Below, one piece after another: positions 24,417 to 37,345 of a stretch of 64,000 bases of DNA; the first letter of the stretch is position 1; every line of letters begins with the position of its first letter. The stretch comes from Morchella semilibera. Taxonomy: Eukaryota > Ascomycota > Pezizomycetes > Pezizales > Morchellaceae. Made by a program: the position numbers and the translations under genes. The stretch lies in assembly GCA_009192285.1 (NCBI GenBank), contig WBVU01000003.1, positions 3,689,973 through 3,753,972 of the forward strand, written 5' to 3'. The notes below the pieces were generated by a model, which had not been told where the DNA came from, ran no database searches, and worked only from the letters and a program-made list of their open reading frames with translations.

Positions 24417-26123
24417 ATAGTAGTTTAAATCCCCCATTAGTTTACTATTATAACTATACCAAGTCAATAAGAACTACTAGCAGCCGAGATTAGGAGGCGG
24501 GTTATCGTTATAAGAAGCATTGGATAGTAATTAGAAGGGATTCTTGGTATACTTTGGACTGACCCGACTTGGTTAGAAAAGCTACCCTAGGACTATGGAA
24601 TTTAGCGACGATTACCGAATTAAACAAACGATCGTATGCATTGTTAAGATTTGAGGGCTCCAAACTTTGCATTCCCAAACTCTGAGACATGGTGCGCTTC
24701 CGAAACTGGTACATTGTGGAATCTGTCAACCCTTACCCTTAGTGACTGTAGTCACATACCGAGTGATAAAATATGTCCCGGGCCGTTTCTGGTGAATTTG
24801 AGCTGACAAATAATGCATTTTGCGTGAGAAGAAAACCTTAATCTTCACTTATAAAGGATGATGGCTACACTCTAAACCAGAACAATAAATCACTGGTATG
24901 TATTATGTACATGTATTCTACGCTATTCATTCATCAGATACATGTACTTATATACCTGAGTTATTCCACTGAACACCGGCACGTACCGTGGGAAGCCCCA
25001 GTCGTAGTGTAGATGCACCCAGAACCAACGCCACAGGTCTTTGATATAGCAGAGTAGAGGCGCATGCCAGTTTTGAAGAACAAGACACTCAAATGTCTCA
25101 CATGAGGCGAGTATTGTTCCTAGTGACACGATCGAGCGATCGACAAGGTTAGGTTGCTTCCGGTGCCCGGATCCGACAGGTATTGAATTAAAGTTTATGT
25201 TTACAACGGGTTCACATACTTATCTCCTTTACCTCATTTAGCAGAATCAAGCTCTTCAGCCAAACTCTTCAACAGCCACATATCCTTATTCCGACTTCTT
25301 CTTCTTCCGCATAGGTCGTTTATCTTAGAGTCCCAAATCTGTATGTCTCTAATGTACCCAACACATGTCTTAGACACTTACAAGGTTAATACTCAAATAA
25401 TTGCGGTACCAACTAGAGTATATCCAGAATCCCCTGGAAACCTCTTCCTGTCAAAGACACGTGGGACGTATTTTCACCTCCAAAGACCACGTTTTGGGAG
25501 TTTAAGACTTACAAATATCGGCTTCAAAATCATCCGACGTCCTCTGCTAGTTTGTTCAATTGATGAACTATATACCGCTACAGTGGCTATGTGCCCCCCC
25601 CCCCTCCCCCTTCTATTCAAGAAAGTGCATAGAGTTATGGTTGTGGTGCTTATTACTCACACGTGCGTGTCAATTCTCTGGAATGTTGCTTCCAAATATT
25701 ATTTTGCAGCTTCTACTATAGCCACTGTTTCTTTGTTGCGGTCCCCTTTATAAAGCCCGCCATAGGTACTCGCAGATGTTTTCTTAGCGATCAGAGCCGC
25801 AACTTACCATGAGAAATCAAAAACTCCAAGGGCTACTGGAATAACAAGAAAAAAGTAGGGGCGGGGGAACCTTACAATCAAGATCAGAGAAAATTGTATG
25901 AAAGGAAGTATCCGATAGCTTTGATGCTGTTACGCTCCTTTACACACCTTCTGGGCCTCTACACTTTACGTATATCAGCCCTTGCGTTGATAGTTTAGCT
26001 TCCACTGACTAACCCTTTCATAGATCCATTCTAACTCAAAATAAATCCTAGACTCCTATAGACCCGGACTCTCGCTAGTATCAAATTTTTCAATCACTGA
26101 TTTAAAAAATCGCCCGCGCAACA
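24417..26123. other. AT-rich spacer, no gene recognised
   Basis: This 1.7-kb spacer has two TACATGTA octamers (24908, 24939) about three helical turns apart and a C-run near 25593. The longest open frames have no recognisable protein pattern and no splice-linked extension. Confidence 0.55.
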
Positions 26124-27583
26124 ATGACCAATGTAACAACTCGCCAAACAAAAGTTATCGTTAGTATTGCTGTGTTGACAACAATATCAACTATTGTTTT
26201 CGGTTTGAGGTAGATTCTAGTCCTGAATGCTGTTTTTATGAGGAGATTATCTCTGACCATTGGTGCAGGGTCTATGCCAGGGCGTTCAAACTGAGGAAGT
26301 TCGGGGTTGATGATTGGTTTATGGCGGCGGCTTATGTGAGTTATCGTTCGAATTGAAAGATCTTACTATATATGATACTGATGTGTTGAATAAATTTAGG
26401 TATGGATATTGTTCTTTGAGGTGGCTATCATTGTACAGCTTTTCCTTGGTGGGGGATTGAAAGCTTCATATATCACTCCGACAATGTTCGATGGGCTTAT
26501 TAAGGTAAACGAGTTTCATATATTGTACCCCATATAACTATATGTGACTAATAATATTCTAATTCCAATTTCCGGGGGGACTATAGGGACTATACGCATG
26601 CAATTTTATTTATATCACTGCAGTGTGGTAATATGCCCTTCTTCATAATGTTTATGTGGCTATGATATTGATCCTATGGCAATAGTCTTGTCAAAGTCAG
26701 CATTTTATCTTTATATCTTCGTCTCTCAGTGCGCAGATACTACAGAGTAACAGCATACGTCGTAATGGGTATAACTGTCGCAGGATCCGTTATCTGCATA
26801 GTGGTATGATTGATCCGTGTCTACCACTACCCAACTAGAGCCCCATGCTGATCTACATTATAAAGCTGAGTATCTTCCAATGCAGTCCAGTCTCCGGCTT
26901 CTGGACCCCGCTGAGCCTTAAAACCAAATGTATCAGTATGGAGCTCAATATTATACTTGTATCGAGTTTCCACATCACCACAGATACAGTCATATACATT
27001 CTCCCCATCCCGGCGATAATGGTTATTCAGACCTCGGTCCGACGTAAGCTGGGATTGATCGCAATTTTTGCCCTCGGGGCAATGCCAGTGGCGGTTTCGA
27101 TCGTCAGGCTCCTTATATTGTCCAAAATTGATTGGGCAGCGGAGGTAATGTGTAAGCTCCACGATAATTCAGTGCTTTCCTTTATGAGCGGAGACTGACA
27201 AATAAATAGGGAAATTTGAGAAGTTAACTACTTTATCGGCCGCGGAGCTGAATGTTGCGCTCATAGCGGCGTCTCTACCAGCGGTGAGAGTAGTTTTTTG
27301 TGATACGAGATGCGGTAGGATACCGTGCGAGAAAATACCAAATGTAGTGCCTCTTTTTACAGGCCTTCCAGGTCGAAGGCATAGGATTGAAGATATCGAA
27401 CAGATATCTGGATCAAATCAAGGGAAGCACAAGTCCACAGACATTACTGTGGCAGAGAAGAATGACTCTAGCAGTGTTACTGATGCAGAGAAGCACGATT
27501 ACAACAGTATCTTCGACGAAGAGAAGAACAATCCCAACCGCACTTCCGAGATCTCTCCGGCCAGTGCCAGCCCAACTATGTAA
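26124..27583 (+). CDS. Fungal rhodopsin-domain membrane protein
   Basis: Seven exons (26124-26209, 26269-26335, 26400-26504, 26587-26627, 26686-26803, 26866-27151, 27210-27583) give 358 residues. Hallmarks of the fungal rhodopsin-domain (SAT4-like) family appear in order: VFGLRVYARAFKLRKFGVDD after TM1, MAAAYVWILFFEVAII, KGLYACNFIYITAVCLVKVS, LYLRLSVRRYYRVTAYVV, then LSIFQCSPVSGFW. After that come SFHITTDTVIYILPIPAIM and LGAMPVAVSIVRLLIL. Seven membrane passes are expected, as in the family, which is abundant in filamentous ascomycetes and mostly of unknown function; some members relate to surface sensing. The cytosolic tail is charged and Ser/Asp/Glu-rich. The last exon was read without a further intron because the frame stays open, but a small intron near 27282-27364 cannot be excluded. 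There is no retinal-lysine expectation for this family. Confidence 0.83.
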
Positions 27584-27829
27584 TATACTATTGAGAGGGG
27601 CGGTGATAAACAAGGGTGGTATCGAACTTGCTGCGCTGTGTTGTGAAGTTTCTCATACAGCCATTCCCTCGGTATCATAAACTGTATATAAAGCCTAATA
27701 GGCATTTTGGCTTCGAGAACTCAAAAGCAGATCTCTCCTCACCACCGAGGCAGCTCATTTAGGAGCACCATAAACCGGGCAGACACTTGATGATTATGTC
27801 CCCATGGTACGCACAGGTTGCGGCGTTAT

Positions 27830-27949
27830 TAGGCCCTTTGCGCAAAAGACTCCAGAGTCTTTTTCTACCTGTGTGATTGGTTGATGGGAGGATAGGCACC
27901 CAATCAAGTTACCGGAGAAAGACTCTGGAGTCTTTTGCGCAAGGGCCTA
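27830..27949. repeat. 120-bp hairpin / MITE-like inverted repeat
   Basis: Arms of about 35 bp (27830-27865 and 27915-27949) are inverted copies with about one indel and one mismatch. Both end in TAGGCCC/GGGCCTA. The loop of about 50 bp has some further inverted similarity. Each arm itself contains the near-palindrome AAGACTCCAGAGTCTT. A TA at each outer end would fit a TA target duplication of a Tc1/mariner-type MITE. It lies 247 bp past the end of the rhodopsin-domain gene. A terminator or extruded cruciform is an alternative. Confidence 0.65.
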
Positions 27950-29790
27950 TTACCCCTACAGGAGTGTAGGAATCGCTCGTAGTTGTCCACAAGGTTCTCG
28001 TGCGTATCCGATTTGAGCACAAAACCGGGTGGGGTACTTACTGAGGCCCAGAAACAGATAGAGGAGAATAAACCGGCTCCATTCTGCTGTTCGCTATCGA
28101 TCGCGTGTTGATCGTTGCCTTTATTTGGCTTTTGGTTTCCTTGCAACCGCAACACCCAGTACAAAAAGGGACAGACCTAAAAATTTGGGGAGTATTCTAT
28201 TCCAAGCACTAGCCCGTCAAACATGTGCCCATGACCACATGCATGCGCACAAACCGGACCACAGAGCCCACTCTCTCCATCACAAAATCTCACTCGGGCC
28301 ACCTTTAACACGTTCGGCATGCGCAGCAATGAGTGTCAGTAAAATTATTTGTATTTAGGATACATGTAGCTCCCTCATTACATGTATGTAGCTACATAAG
28401 CACATGCATGACTGTGGAAGTAAACTGATTGATGCACCTATCTCTAGAAGCAGCATTGATTTAGAAGGATGACACTACATGTACGTAGCTAATCTCGTTC
28501 TCAGATGTTTTGCCGCATGGCCTTAGCTAGGGTTTTATAGGCGCCCTTGTTATTACATACGGTCATTATCTAAAGAAACACTTTTCTCGCACTCCATTAA
28601 TATCGCCCATCACTACGTGAATCGGATCTCTCCATACGCGCCTTCAGAGTGCCGTAATAGATTCGAATTTTTTTACCCCAATTGACCAATTGAAACCCAT
28701 AACCAGCAGGCGGAACACTTTCTCTCGTTCCTCCCCTGTTCTCATGATCACATTTACTATTCTAAACTCCAGAATGGTTTCCGACCAGCCCTTTTAGCCT
28801 CTTCTTTACTTACTTCGTATAGTCAACCATTCCTAACGCCTATTTGGCAGGTGCCTACGCGAGTGCGGTTCTACTCAGTGGGCTTTCCTCACTTGTGGGA
28901 GTTGTGAAGATCGAACCTAACATGCACAGGCGCCCAACAATCGATCAAGCGCTCAAAGATAGTCGAGTCACATTTTATCACTCGTCATTTCGTTCGTAGC
29001 TAGAGACGTAGTACAGCATGCAGCCATAGATATAGTAACAGATACAAGCTTTTAGATCTGATTTGGCCACGCTACCAACTACACCCCATGAGCTATCTTG
29101 TAGCGTGATATCGTTCCATATATATCCTTATTCTGTAACCAAAAACAACAAAGACGCGTTAGTTGACTTGGTAGTAGCTATAATTAAAGTACCCATATAC
29201 CCGAAATTACAATGGTTCTATCACGCCAACTCAACATATATACGGATAATGAAATCACTAATAATTATAGCAATACTAATCTTGGACACATCCGCATATA
29301 TAGGAGGTAGAAGAAGTTCGAGTTATATATATTGCAATTGGTAGGCACGCACGCACGTAGGCGTCCCAAATAACCCTGAGGTAGTTTCGTAGCTAATTCA
29401 CCTTCTCTACATATACACATGACAAGACCTAGTGCGCACCAGAATTAGAATTAAAAACAGGTCTAAACCCACATCTCAAACGAAACCACCCCCTAGCTAT
29501 GTACTCTCGATATCACAACGACTATCGTCTATATATCAAACCGGTTCGACACCGTAAAGCATAAAGTGTATGCAGCGGACCAATTACACTGTATCCAAGA
29601 TATAAGTACATGTACATATGTAATCTATCTTTATCACCACCACCACCACGTGCGTAACGCACGCGTGCGCTGGACTTACATGCCACCCTCACTCGTATTA
29701 TCTGAACATCCGATCCATTTAACGAAAAGAAAAAGAATTAACTATCGTTTCAAAAAATGGTACGAACCCAATAATAACCTCCCCCCCGAC

Positions 29791-29820
29791 GAAGAAGAAG
29801 AAGAAGAAGAAGAAGAAGAA
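29791..29820. repeat. (GAA)10 microsatellite
   Basis: Ten perfect GAA units lie within the gene desert. They are followed closely by a T-run. Confidence 0.95.
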
Positions 29821-30452
29821 TTCTATGAAGGGGTTTTTTTTATTTTTTATTTTTCAGAGACAAACTCCCGACCTCGAACATTCTGATACTCAAGTGCACG
29901 TGCGACGTCATGTCACACACCTCACCTGTCAGCAACCCCCCCCCCCCCACCTCCAGTCAACATTTAAATCCTCAGTGTGCTGCATGGAAACGTGAGTTCT
30001 TTTTTTTTTTTTTTCGATTCTACTACATTTCAACCTATGCCCGACATACAGATTTTTAATGCACCCGGTACATACACATGTAGATCCAAGCTTCCCCCCC
30101 CCCCGAAGCTACTACTTCCCTTCATACGTAATTATCCCCAAAGAACATGGCGCGGGAGCAAGCACCAAAATGGTTATCTTCTCTTTCTTTTGCGCCAATT
30201 GCCCAATCATCTTGGCCGGGGGTCGTGCAACTTCCGTAACAGCACTCTCAGGTCCCTTCCGTTCTGTGTCTCACGCGGGCCCGGGGGGCTCTTCGCTAAC
30301 CTGCGCTACCTACTGTACCTAATGTAGGTATATATACATTTTCTATTATTGATTTCTGGAGGTTCAAAAAGTCCATGCGCGATGATTGATGGCGTAGGGT
30401 TAGGGTTAGTTGAGTATTTTTTTATGAGCTATGGTTTCTATATTTAGCACCC

Positions 30453-30490
30453 GTCAGTCAGTCAGTCAGTCAATCAGTCAGTCAGTCAGT
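30453..30490. repeat. (GTCA)n microsatellite
   Basis: GTCA is repeated about nine times with one imperfect unit (CAAT). Confidence 0.9.
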
Positions 30491-30950
30491 GATCCAGCGC
30501 CGACCAGCCTCAGACAATATTTCTCGCGCGCACCTTGGTCCAGAGTCAAATCATTCGATCAGATACTTTTTTTTTTCTTTCTTTCCCCCTCTCTTCGTCC
30601 ATTCGTAGGATAGGATAGGGTTTAGATTGCGGGTTATATGATTAGCTAGAGCTTACACATACTTTACACATGTAGGTACAGTAGTTAATTCAGGGCATGG
30701 GTGGGGTCCTTTTTTCTTTTTCAGAGTCCATTGAGGAGGAGGGGTGGATCGATATATCCAAGTATGTATCTAATCTGCTGCATCACTATTTCTGTTTACA
30801 GTGTGAATCGTCATAATCACATATCAGAAAAATCTTATATGCTACGTGTTTTATCTACAGGCTCGTTCAAGTCTTAGCGAGCGAGAGGGGGGAGAGGGGG
30901 GGGGGTTGTAGGTGCTCTCTACTAATGGGTCAACGGCGTGAACTCCGCCT

Positions 30951-31013
30951 CCCTGCCCTGCCCTGCCCTGCCCTGCGCATGCTGGAGAGAGAGAGAAAGA
31001 GAGAGAGAGAGAG
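30951..31013. repeat. (CCCTG)5 and (GA)n repeats
   Basis: Five CCCTG units (30951-30975) are followed after 9 bp by a GA tract (30985-31013) with one AA interruption. Confidence 0.9.
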
Positions 31014-31419
31014 GAACAAAAAGACTATTCGTGGCCTCGTCGTCGTCGTTGTCGTCGTCGCCTCAAAGGGACCCGTTTCGGCCGGAGAGAATGCCTCTGC
31101 ATGTATCATGTCGGTGTGTGAGCCAGCCATACATATGTCGGCATGTAATAATGGAAATATCAAGGACATGCTGTATATAATCCAATTGCGGCTTGTAATG
31201 GCTACATGCAGTGTTTTAGCCCAGGGTGTATATGATGCATGGGAAGTAGATTATAATATGTGTGCACGTTGATATTATATCGACGTTTTGTGAATTGTAT
31301 AAAAGAGATGGTACCAGGGGTCACGTGTGGAGGGTGATTCCAGGGCAGGACAGGCCAATAAATATGTATCCTTTATTCACCGCATGCATTTAGCTTGGAG
31401 AATTGGACCAATGCTCAGC

Positions 31420-31445
31420 TACATGTACCTACCTACATGTAGGTA
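31420..31445. repeat. Paired TACATGTA with 16-bp palindrome
   Basis: TACATGTA occurs at 31420-31427 and again at 31434-31441. The second is the centre of a perfect 16-bp palindrome, TACCTACATGTAGGTA (31430-31445). Confidence 0.85.
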
Positions 31446-33483
31446 CTCTCCATGTGGTACTCTAAACATCATGAACCGGGTAGAGTGCTCGAGCTCTATT
31501 GCTCAAGAGTAGGCACGTACCCACTACACATATCAGACCGTTCTCCACCGCACGGTGAAGAAAATAGAGAGAGAACGTGAGAAAGAGAAAGAGAGGGAAC
31601 AAAAAAAGAAATTTGAATAAATAGCCAAAGGGTCTTCCTACCTAGTTGAACCGTGCGTTGCGTACTCTCCCCCTCGAAAGAAGAAAGTCCCCCCATCAGC
31701 TTAACTCAACCTAAGCCCTGTGCAGTAGGGACCCTCCGGTGAAGACGGTTGATTGATCTGCGTGACGGAGCCTCAAGCCTTGTAGGAATGGAGGGGAAGG
31801 GAGGGGGGGCGGAGGGGGTGGGTTGTAATTCTCCTATTCGATTGTCGATTTCGGGTAGCTCATATTGTAGATCCACAGCCACAGTCAGATTCCCTCCTCA
31901 GTTGCTGTGTAGTACCCATGTAAGGCCAAGTCCAAGACTTAGTCCAGCCTTCTTTCTCCCTGGGCTTAGCTTTTTTAAAGTGAACACTGTCTGATACTCC
32001 CCTACATTATTATTATGTAGACAGCCAGTGCAGCGCAGTGCAGTGCAAACACCGGCCGGCAGCGCGGAACGTGACGCGTTGACTTCTTTTGAGGATGTGA
32101 AATTTCGCTTAGGCACTGATACTTGTAGTTACCTTAGAGTAAGGCCCATCCCATCCCATGCCTCTCCATCCATTCAGCTAGTTCCAACATATATAGAGGT
32201 TCTTTTTTCCAGAAGGGTTTCATATGCATCGCCATCCATATTTACCTACTTCGACTGTGATGCTGCTGCTGCTGGTGCTGGTGCTGCTGCTGTTGCCCCG
32301 TGTTTGAACAGAAATAGACTTTGCTTCATGATCAGCTGCGTTCGAAAAAGTAAAACTTAAGGGGGGAAGGACGCACATACAGGGTTAGGGGTAAATATTG
32401 CAGTAGGCAACTCTTACATGTATGTAGTGCCCACTGAGGTAGCGTTACACAAGAAAGCCGTTGCCGAGACCTGAGGGAATCGAGTGAGGGTTAATGATAC
32501 AAAACAGCTAGAGAGTAGTAGAACGACTCGACGGAGAATTAGGCTGATCGTCGAATATTCCAGACTTTCCTTGCTCATTTCGGTTCACGATCCGACCAAG
32601 TATGCTTGTGGACGATGGGGCCTCTCATCTCATCTCCTCTTCTTTTCCTGAACTTGGGGTCTGGCTGGTGTCGGTCGAGTTCGGCCCGGGGGCATGGTTT
32701 ACCCTGGTAGCTCGGGAGATGTTTGCTCCAATTCTCCCAGCCGAGAAGGGGTGCGAGTTCAGGCTCCTCCAAACACTTTTACAGGAGAAAGGAGGGCTAT
32801 TGGAAACCGCCGGGGAAGGCGAGTAGGCAGCCATGAGGCGGAAAAGATTGAGGAGTACCTGTAGACCTGGTTCCTGGGTTTGGATACGCAATTTTGAAAA
32901 GTTTGTTTCTTGAATTAATGGATCTACCTAGCTTGTGCTGTGGCTGGTCGCGCTCACCGGAGAGCGGTAGTGGGAGATGCGCGCGAGTATCGTGGCGCGG
33001 GCCGGGGGTGGGTGGGTGGGGGGGGGGGGAGGGATTGGAGGCTCTTGGATGGACTGCCGCTGGGGAGGGTTTCAGCTGACTTTGGTACTGAACCTACAAG
33101 CAATTGAAGTGAACGAAACGAAACGGGAGAGAAACGTTGAGGTTTCGGGGGGTTAATTTGTTTACTCGCTGCTGGTGCTGAGTGCTGCGCTGGTACAAGG
33201 TGGCTGACGCGCGCCTGAGTCTCTCACCTCTTTTTTTACCTCGGTATCTTCTGAGTACGTTCTCTCTCATCCAGTAGAATGGATATTGCAAAGGGGTGTT
33301 CCTATTACGATCTTCTTGGGGGTTTTTTTAGACTCGAGTGTTTAATTCGAGTAGTGGTAAGGCACATGAATGTGTGAACATACTATGTAATATCTAATAT
33401 GGTGAACTTCCGCTGTCAGCCTGTTTGTCCCTCGGCGTAGTAAGGCGTTTGGGAATTGATCTTTATGGTCTTCTTCCCGCTGT

Positions 33484-33507
33484 GGGGATGGGGATGGGGA
33501 TGGGGAT
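33484..33507. repeat. (GGGGAT)4 repeat
   Basis: Four GGGGAT units are followed by a short GT tract. The purine-strand G-runs could fold into a G-quadruplex. Confidence 0.85.
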
Positions 33508-36406
33508 GTGTGTGTGGGTATGGGTGACGAGTACGATACCTTGACTGGCTGGGGTGACCCATGGTTGATACTCTACAGAAAGTAAAGTGCTGACCTTGTT
33601 TGTAGATAGAGGAGTACACAACATTGTCTGTAGATGTATGTAGGTGGTAAGTACATGTACCTGCTTGTAAAGTACTTTTACCGTTTGCTCGCGTGTTCCC
33701 CCCTCACTCTTCTTACAAAATACGATACGATAGGCTAAATGTGGGTAACCTTGTACTCTCTATGTAGCCAAGATCCCATTCTCTATTATAATCCATTATC
33801 ATCGGTCCCAATAGCAAGCTTACATGTAACTAAATACATACACCGTAGTCTACATAATCTACATACGTACATAACTTGTAATCTCTCTCTTTCACCTGTT
33901 TTCTAAATTCAATTCCAAAACGAAATTGCACAGGGCAGAAAAAGGGACCACCGCCTACTGACCGGCCAACGATGCTTGGGCTTCATGAAGTTACATAATA
34001 CAAGAAACGTCAGACCAGCCAATAAACAACACACACTTACCTCCCGCCCTCGTTTCAAGCCTCCGGTTCGACTGCATGAGCCGAGACCCTACCAAATCTC
34101 GGTGCGCACAATAATCATAATATAAAACCCGTTCACCGGGTCCACTCGTCATGACATGCCATGTTCTGAGAGAATATTTCCCCCCGAGGTGGGGCGACGA
34201 GGTCACGATAGTTGTGGGGTGGTATTACGGCCTGATCTGGTCTGGTGGGGGGCATCTTAAACACCCTACTAATTTGTTAATGTGCAACTGTCGTAGTTTA
34301 GAATGGATCCGGACTGTATTACTGTGCCGCCCTGCCTGGGTACATGTAGGTAGCTAGCGATCCTGAGTCCCCCGAATTCGATTGTGAATCACCACTCGTG
34401 GCTGTAATTATATCTAATTCCATGATCGCGGTCGAGTCTTTACGAGCTTGAGCGTCATTGTTGTATTTATTCCAACACTACCAGTAACCCATGCCGTGGG
34501 ATAATAAACAAAAGGCTCCTTGGGGAGGCCGGTTTTCCGCGACCGACCCCACGGGCTTGGGTTCTCGAACATAAGGCACAGGAAGGAAGGGGAAAAAAAA
34601 CAAAAAAAGGTGCTGTGAGGGAGAGCCTAGCGTGGCGTACTCTAATAGATATTCTATACTATAACAAAGCTGTTATTGCCATGTGCGACGGGGTTTTTGC
34701 CTTGGGTTGTTCCTCGGATCTGTAGTTTTCCAACGTCTGCTAGGCATGTCATACCGGGTATTTGTTACTCCTGAGGATGGGGTACCGATTGGTGTTGTTA
34801 ACCTCTACTCTGCTCTATCTATTCTAAAGCAAAGTAGCTAGTTGATACATGCCGTCCCTGTTGGATCCTAATAACCAGAGTAGATCTGAGACCTATTTAT
34901 TTTTTTTATTTTTTATTATTATTTTGAGTTTGCTTGTTGTCCAGACCTGCATGTCTAACACCCATCAGATAGCTACATGTGTGTACTTTTTTACCAAAAA
35001 TACCCGTGGGGGAGATTAATCTGATTCTGTCTATGGACGCCCAAATGTCAGATGTAGTTGGCCATCGTGTAACTCTACTACCAGATCTGTCCAGTAACAA
35101 TACTAAGAGAGATAGGGGGCGCCGTCACTATCTGTCCTATTCATGATGGACCTACTAAATTGTATCCTACTAACTGACCATTGATCTGGAAAAAGCCATT
35201 TTTGTCACTTTGTCTCGCAACGCATCTATCTACTCTAGCTGAGCTGGAGTTTGAGAGTCGAGAGCTGCTGCTGCTGCATAGAGACTCCAGATGGCCCCCA
35301 CAGAAGAGGAAACAGCATGCGTTTTGCTGCATTCTATATATCATCTTGCAGAGATCCTTTTTTTATAAAAAAAAATTGCTCAAATCATACATCGAGCTAC
35401 TCTAACTAGCCATATAATTAGTTAGTTTGATCAGAAAAAAAAGAGCCAGAGAGAGCACCACGCACACCACACACACAGATGCTGTACATCTTCGATTCGC
35501 TCAAGTCGAGCCGAGTTGCGGGAGAGGGAAAAAGGCTGTCTCACTATTTTTAACGTGCCACTTGGGAGCGACGGATGGGATCTGCTGCCAGGGGGGGGGG
35601 GATAGTAAAGAAAGAAAAAAAAACAAGAAAAAGATCACCATGATCCATCTCTCACTCTCTCTCTCTCTCTCTCCTGAAGTTATCCCTCCCCCCACCCCAG
35701 TCAGCTTGGAACCTATGTAACCCCATGGATGAGTGTGTGTAAGTATAACTGTACGCTAGGCAGAATCGGGATGTTTCCCGAAAAAGTGTAGTCTGCTTTG
35801 TATGGTGGCAGCCAATGAATGATGGGTGGTATGGACCGGGGGGCCGCCATGGCAAGACGCATACCCAAGTGCTTTTTTCTTGACTTTTCTCTCCTTTGCG
35901 TGCGTCAACTCTATTTTGGTTGTGTGCCACACATGGATCCCTGCCCATCTCTACTTTTCTTTTCCCCCCCTCAACCTCCAAGTAGAGCAACGACCCATGT
36001 GGTTATGAGGAGGGGGTTCGCTGGTTGGTCGGGTTGGCTGTGGGCTGGCAGGGAACTTGCAGGTAGGACACACACCAGTGGATGGATTCGACTTACTCGC
36101 CCACTCTTGGGTTTCCAAGCAAAATCCGTACTGGGCCTTTTTTGTTTAAAGAACCCTCACCCTCCCCACCAAGAATCTCGAATTTTCTCAACTTCACCAC
36201 AGAGACATTATTAACAAGAACAACCTTCCGGATATCAAAATACTTCGGGTTTACAACAATAGTCTTTGTTGATCTATCTATCTATTACTTCCAATAAGAA
36301 TATACTGCGAGCAATTCTATATTATCAGCCTCTTTGTTACTACTTCATTTTAGTAGCTTGTTACATTTACATCATCTACCACACTCACCCACAAACCTCC
36401 TTCAGA

Positions 36407-37345
36407 ATGCTTGCTATCCACTTCCCAACCTCACCCATCGTTGAGTCCCACTCACCTTCACCCTTCCCATTTCCCTCATCATCACCTGCACACCATCATC
36501 AGCAGAACTTTGCACCACTTTCCTTCGCTCCCATTCCTGCGCAGAAGAAGCCCTTGGCTCGACCAAAGCTTTCCCTCAAGATTACAGCGGCCGACACCCG
36601 AACATTCGGTTCAAAGTCCTCCTCAGCCCTCAAAGCTCCCTTGACAGCTGGTCCCTTGAGTCCCAACGCCCTTGCCACCATGCGAAATACACAGATGAAC
36701 GCTCGCCGCCCTACCAGCGATGTGCCCCAGCTTGTGATGCCTGCTGCCCCAACATCGTACTCATCAGACGAGTGTAGCACCCCAGTAGATGACGATATGC
36801 ACTCAGAGATGAAGGAGAAGAGTCGCAAGCGCCGTTTCCAGCGCGCCTCACACTCATCTCGTGATCTGCTTGTCAGGACCTCACATCCTATGGCGCCTTC
36901 GACCATCCCGTACAATATCGAGCTGCCTGCGCCACAGCCTTCAAAGAGAGCCACTAACCCCTCGGCCCGCCGTGTACACTTTGCGGAGGCCCATATCGTG
37001 ATCCCAGCTGTTTCAGTACTTGTTACTGAGACCTACGATAGTGCGGATGAGAGCTCGAGCGATGACTCATCGGACTCTGAGGCCGAGGAGACGCCTGTAA
37101 GAACTGTGATGGAGCAGATGGCTGAGATCAATAAGCTCAAGAGCAAGGTTGAGGCGATGGACATGATGATGCAGACACCTACCACTCCGGGCGCCAGCGA
37201 GAAGGAAGAAAGGGTTGGCGGCGAGTGTAGCAGTTGGATGTTCAAGCTGGGAAAGATTGAATACGATGAGATCTCAAAACAGGAGGCCTCGGAAGGGTGT
37301 CCAACACCAGTCGGGTTCGGGTTCGGGTCCGGGATTAAGTTTTGA
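36407..37345 (+). CDS. Disordered protein with RVxF motif, unnamed
   Basis: A single exon encodes 312 residues. I do not recognise a named family. The protein is Ser/Pro-rich at the N-terminus, with KKPLARPKLSLKIT near residues 47-60 resembling short basic blocks in several uncharacterised ascomycete proteins. A basic stretch KSRKRRFQR (about 138-146) could be a nuclear signal. ARRVHFAE (187-194) contains RVHF, a match to the RVxF docking motif of PP1 (Glc7) regulators. It precedes an acidic Ser/Asp run and a short helical segment (MEQMAEINKLKSKVEAM). Codon use is strongly biased to C-ending and AAG codons, suggesting good expression. The start at 36407 follows a CA/CT-rich leader; the frame extends 47 codons upstream but that part reads like untranslated leader. 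Very long non-coding flanks on both sides imply elaborate regulation (inference). Confidence 0.78.
   Translation: MLAIHFPTSPIVESHSPSPFPFPSSSPAHHHQQNFAPLSFAPIPAQKKPLARPKLSLKITAADTRTFGSKSSSALKAPLTAGPLSPNALATMRNTQMNARRPTSDVPQLVMPAAPTSYSSDECSTPVDDDMHSEMKEKSRKRRFQRASHSSRDLLVRTSHPMAPSTIPYNIELPAPQPSKRATNPSARRVHFAEAHIVIPAVSVLVTETYDSADESSSDDSSDSEAEETPVRTVMEQMAEINKLKSKVEAMDMMMQTPTTPGASEKEERVGGECSSWMFKLGKIEYDEISKQEASEGCPTPVGFGFGSGIKF

Larger units (their letters stand above)
27584..36406. other. 8.8-kb gene desert with simple repeats
   Basis: No convincing gene is visible on either strand. The stretch holds many microsatellites (GAA, GTCA, CCCTG, GA, GGGGAT, CT), poly-C, poly-G and poly-T runs, and eleven TACATGTA octamers (28361, 28379, 28476, 29607, 31420, 31434, 32415, 33652, 33821, 34341 and the 31430 palindrome core counted once). 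It also has one hairpin element (27830-27949) and short telomere-like motifs (30394-30409, 32381-32392). It probably contains regulatory DNA and possibly non-coding transcripts for the gene at 36407. Confidence 0.55.

Noticed and set aside
25343-25753. 136-codon open frame between malic enzyme and the rhodopsin-domain gene
   Set aside because: No domain-like pattern and no splice partners.
27284-27366. Possible extra intron in the last exon of the rhodopsin-domain gene (GTGAGA donor)
   Set aside because: Splicing from the GTGAGA donor to the nearest good acceptor would shift the frame into an unnatural one, while the unspliced frame stays open to a plausible charged tail.
28900-29095. tRNA-like boxes on the minus strand (GTGTAGTTGGTAGC and GGTTCGATC)
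   Set aside because: The boxes are about 130 bp apart, the T-stem does not pair and the acceptor stem is poor, so neither a tRNA nor a clear tRNA-derived SINE can be supported.
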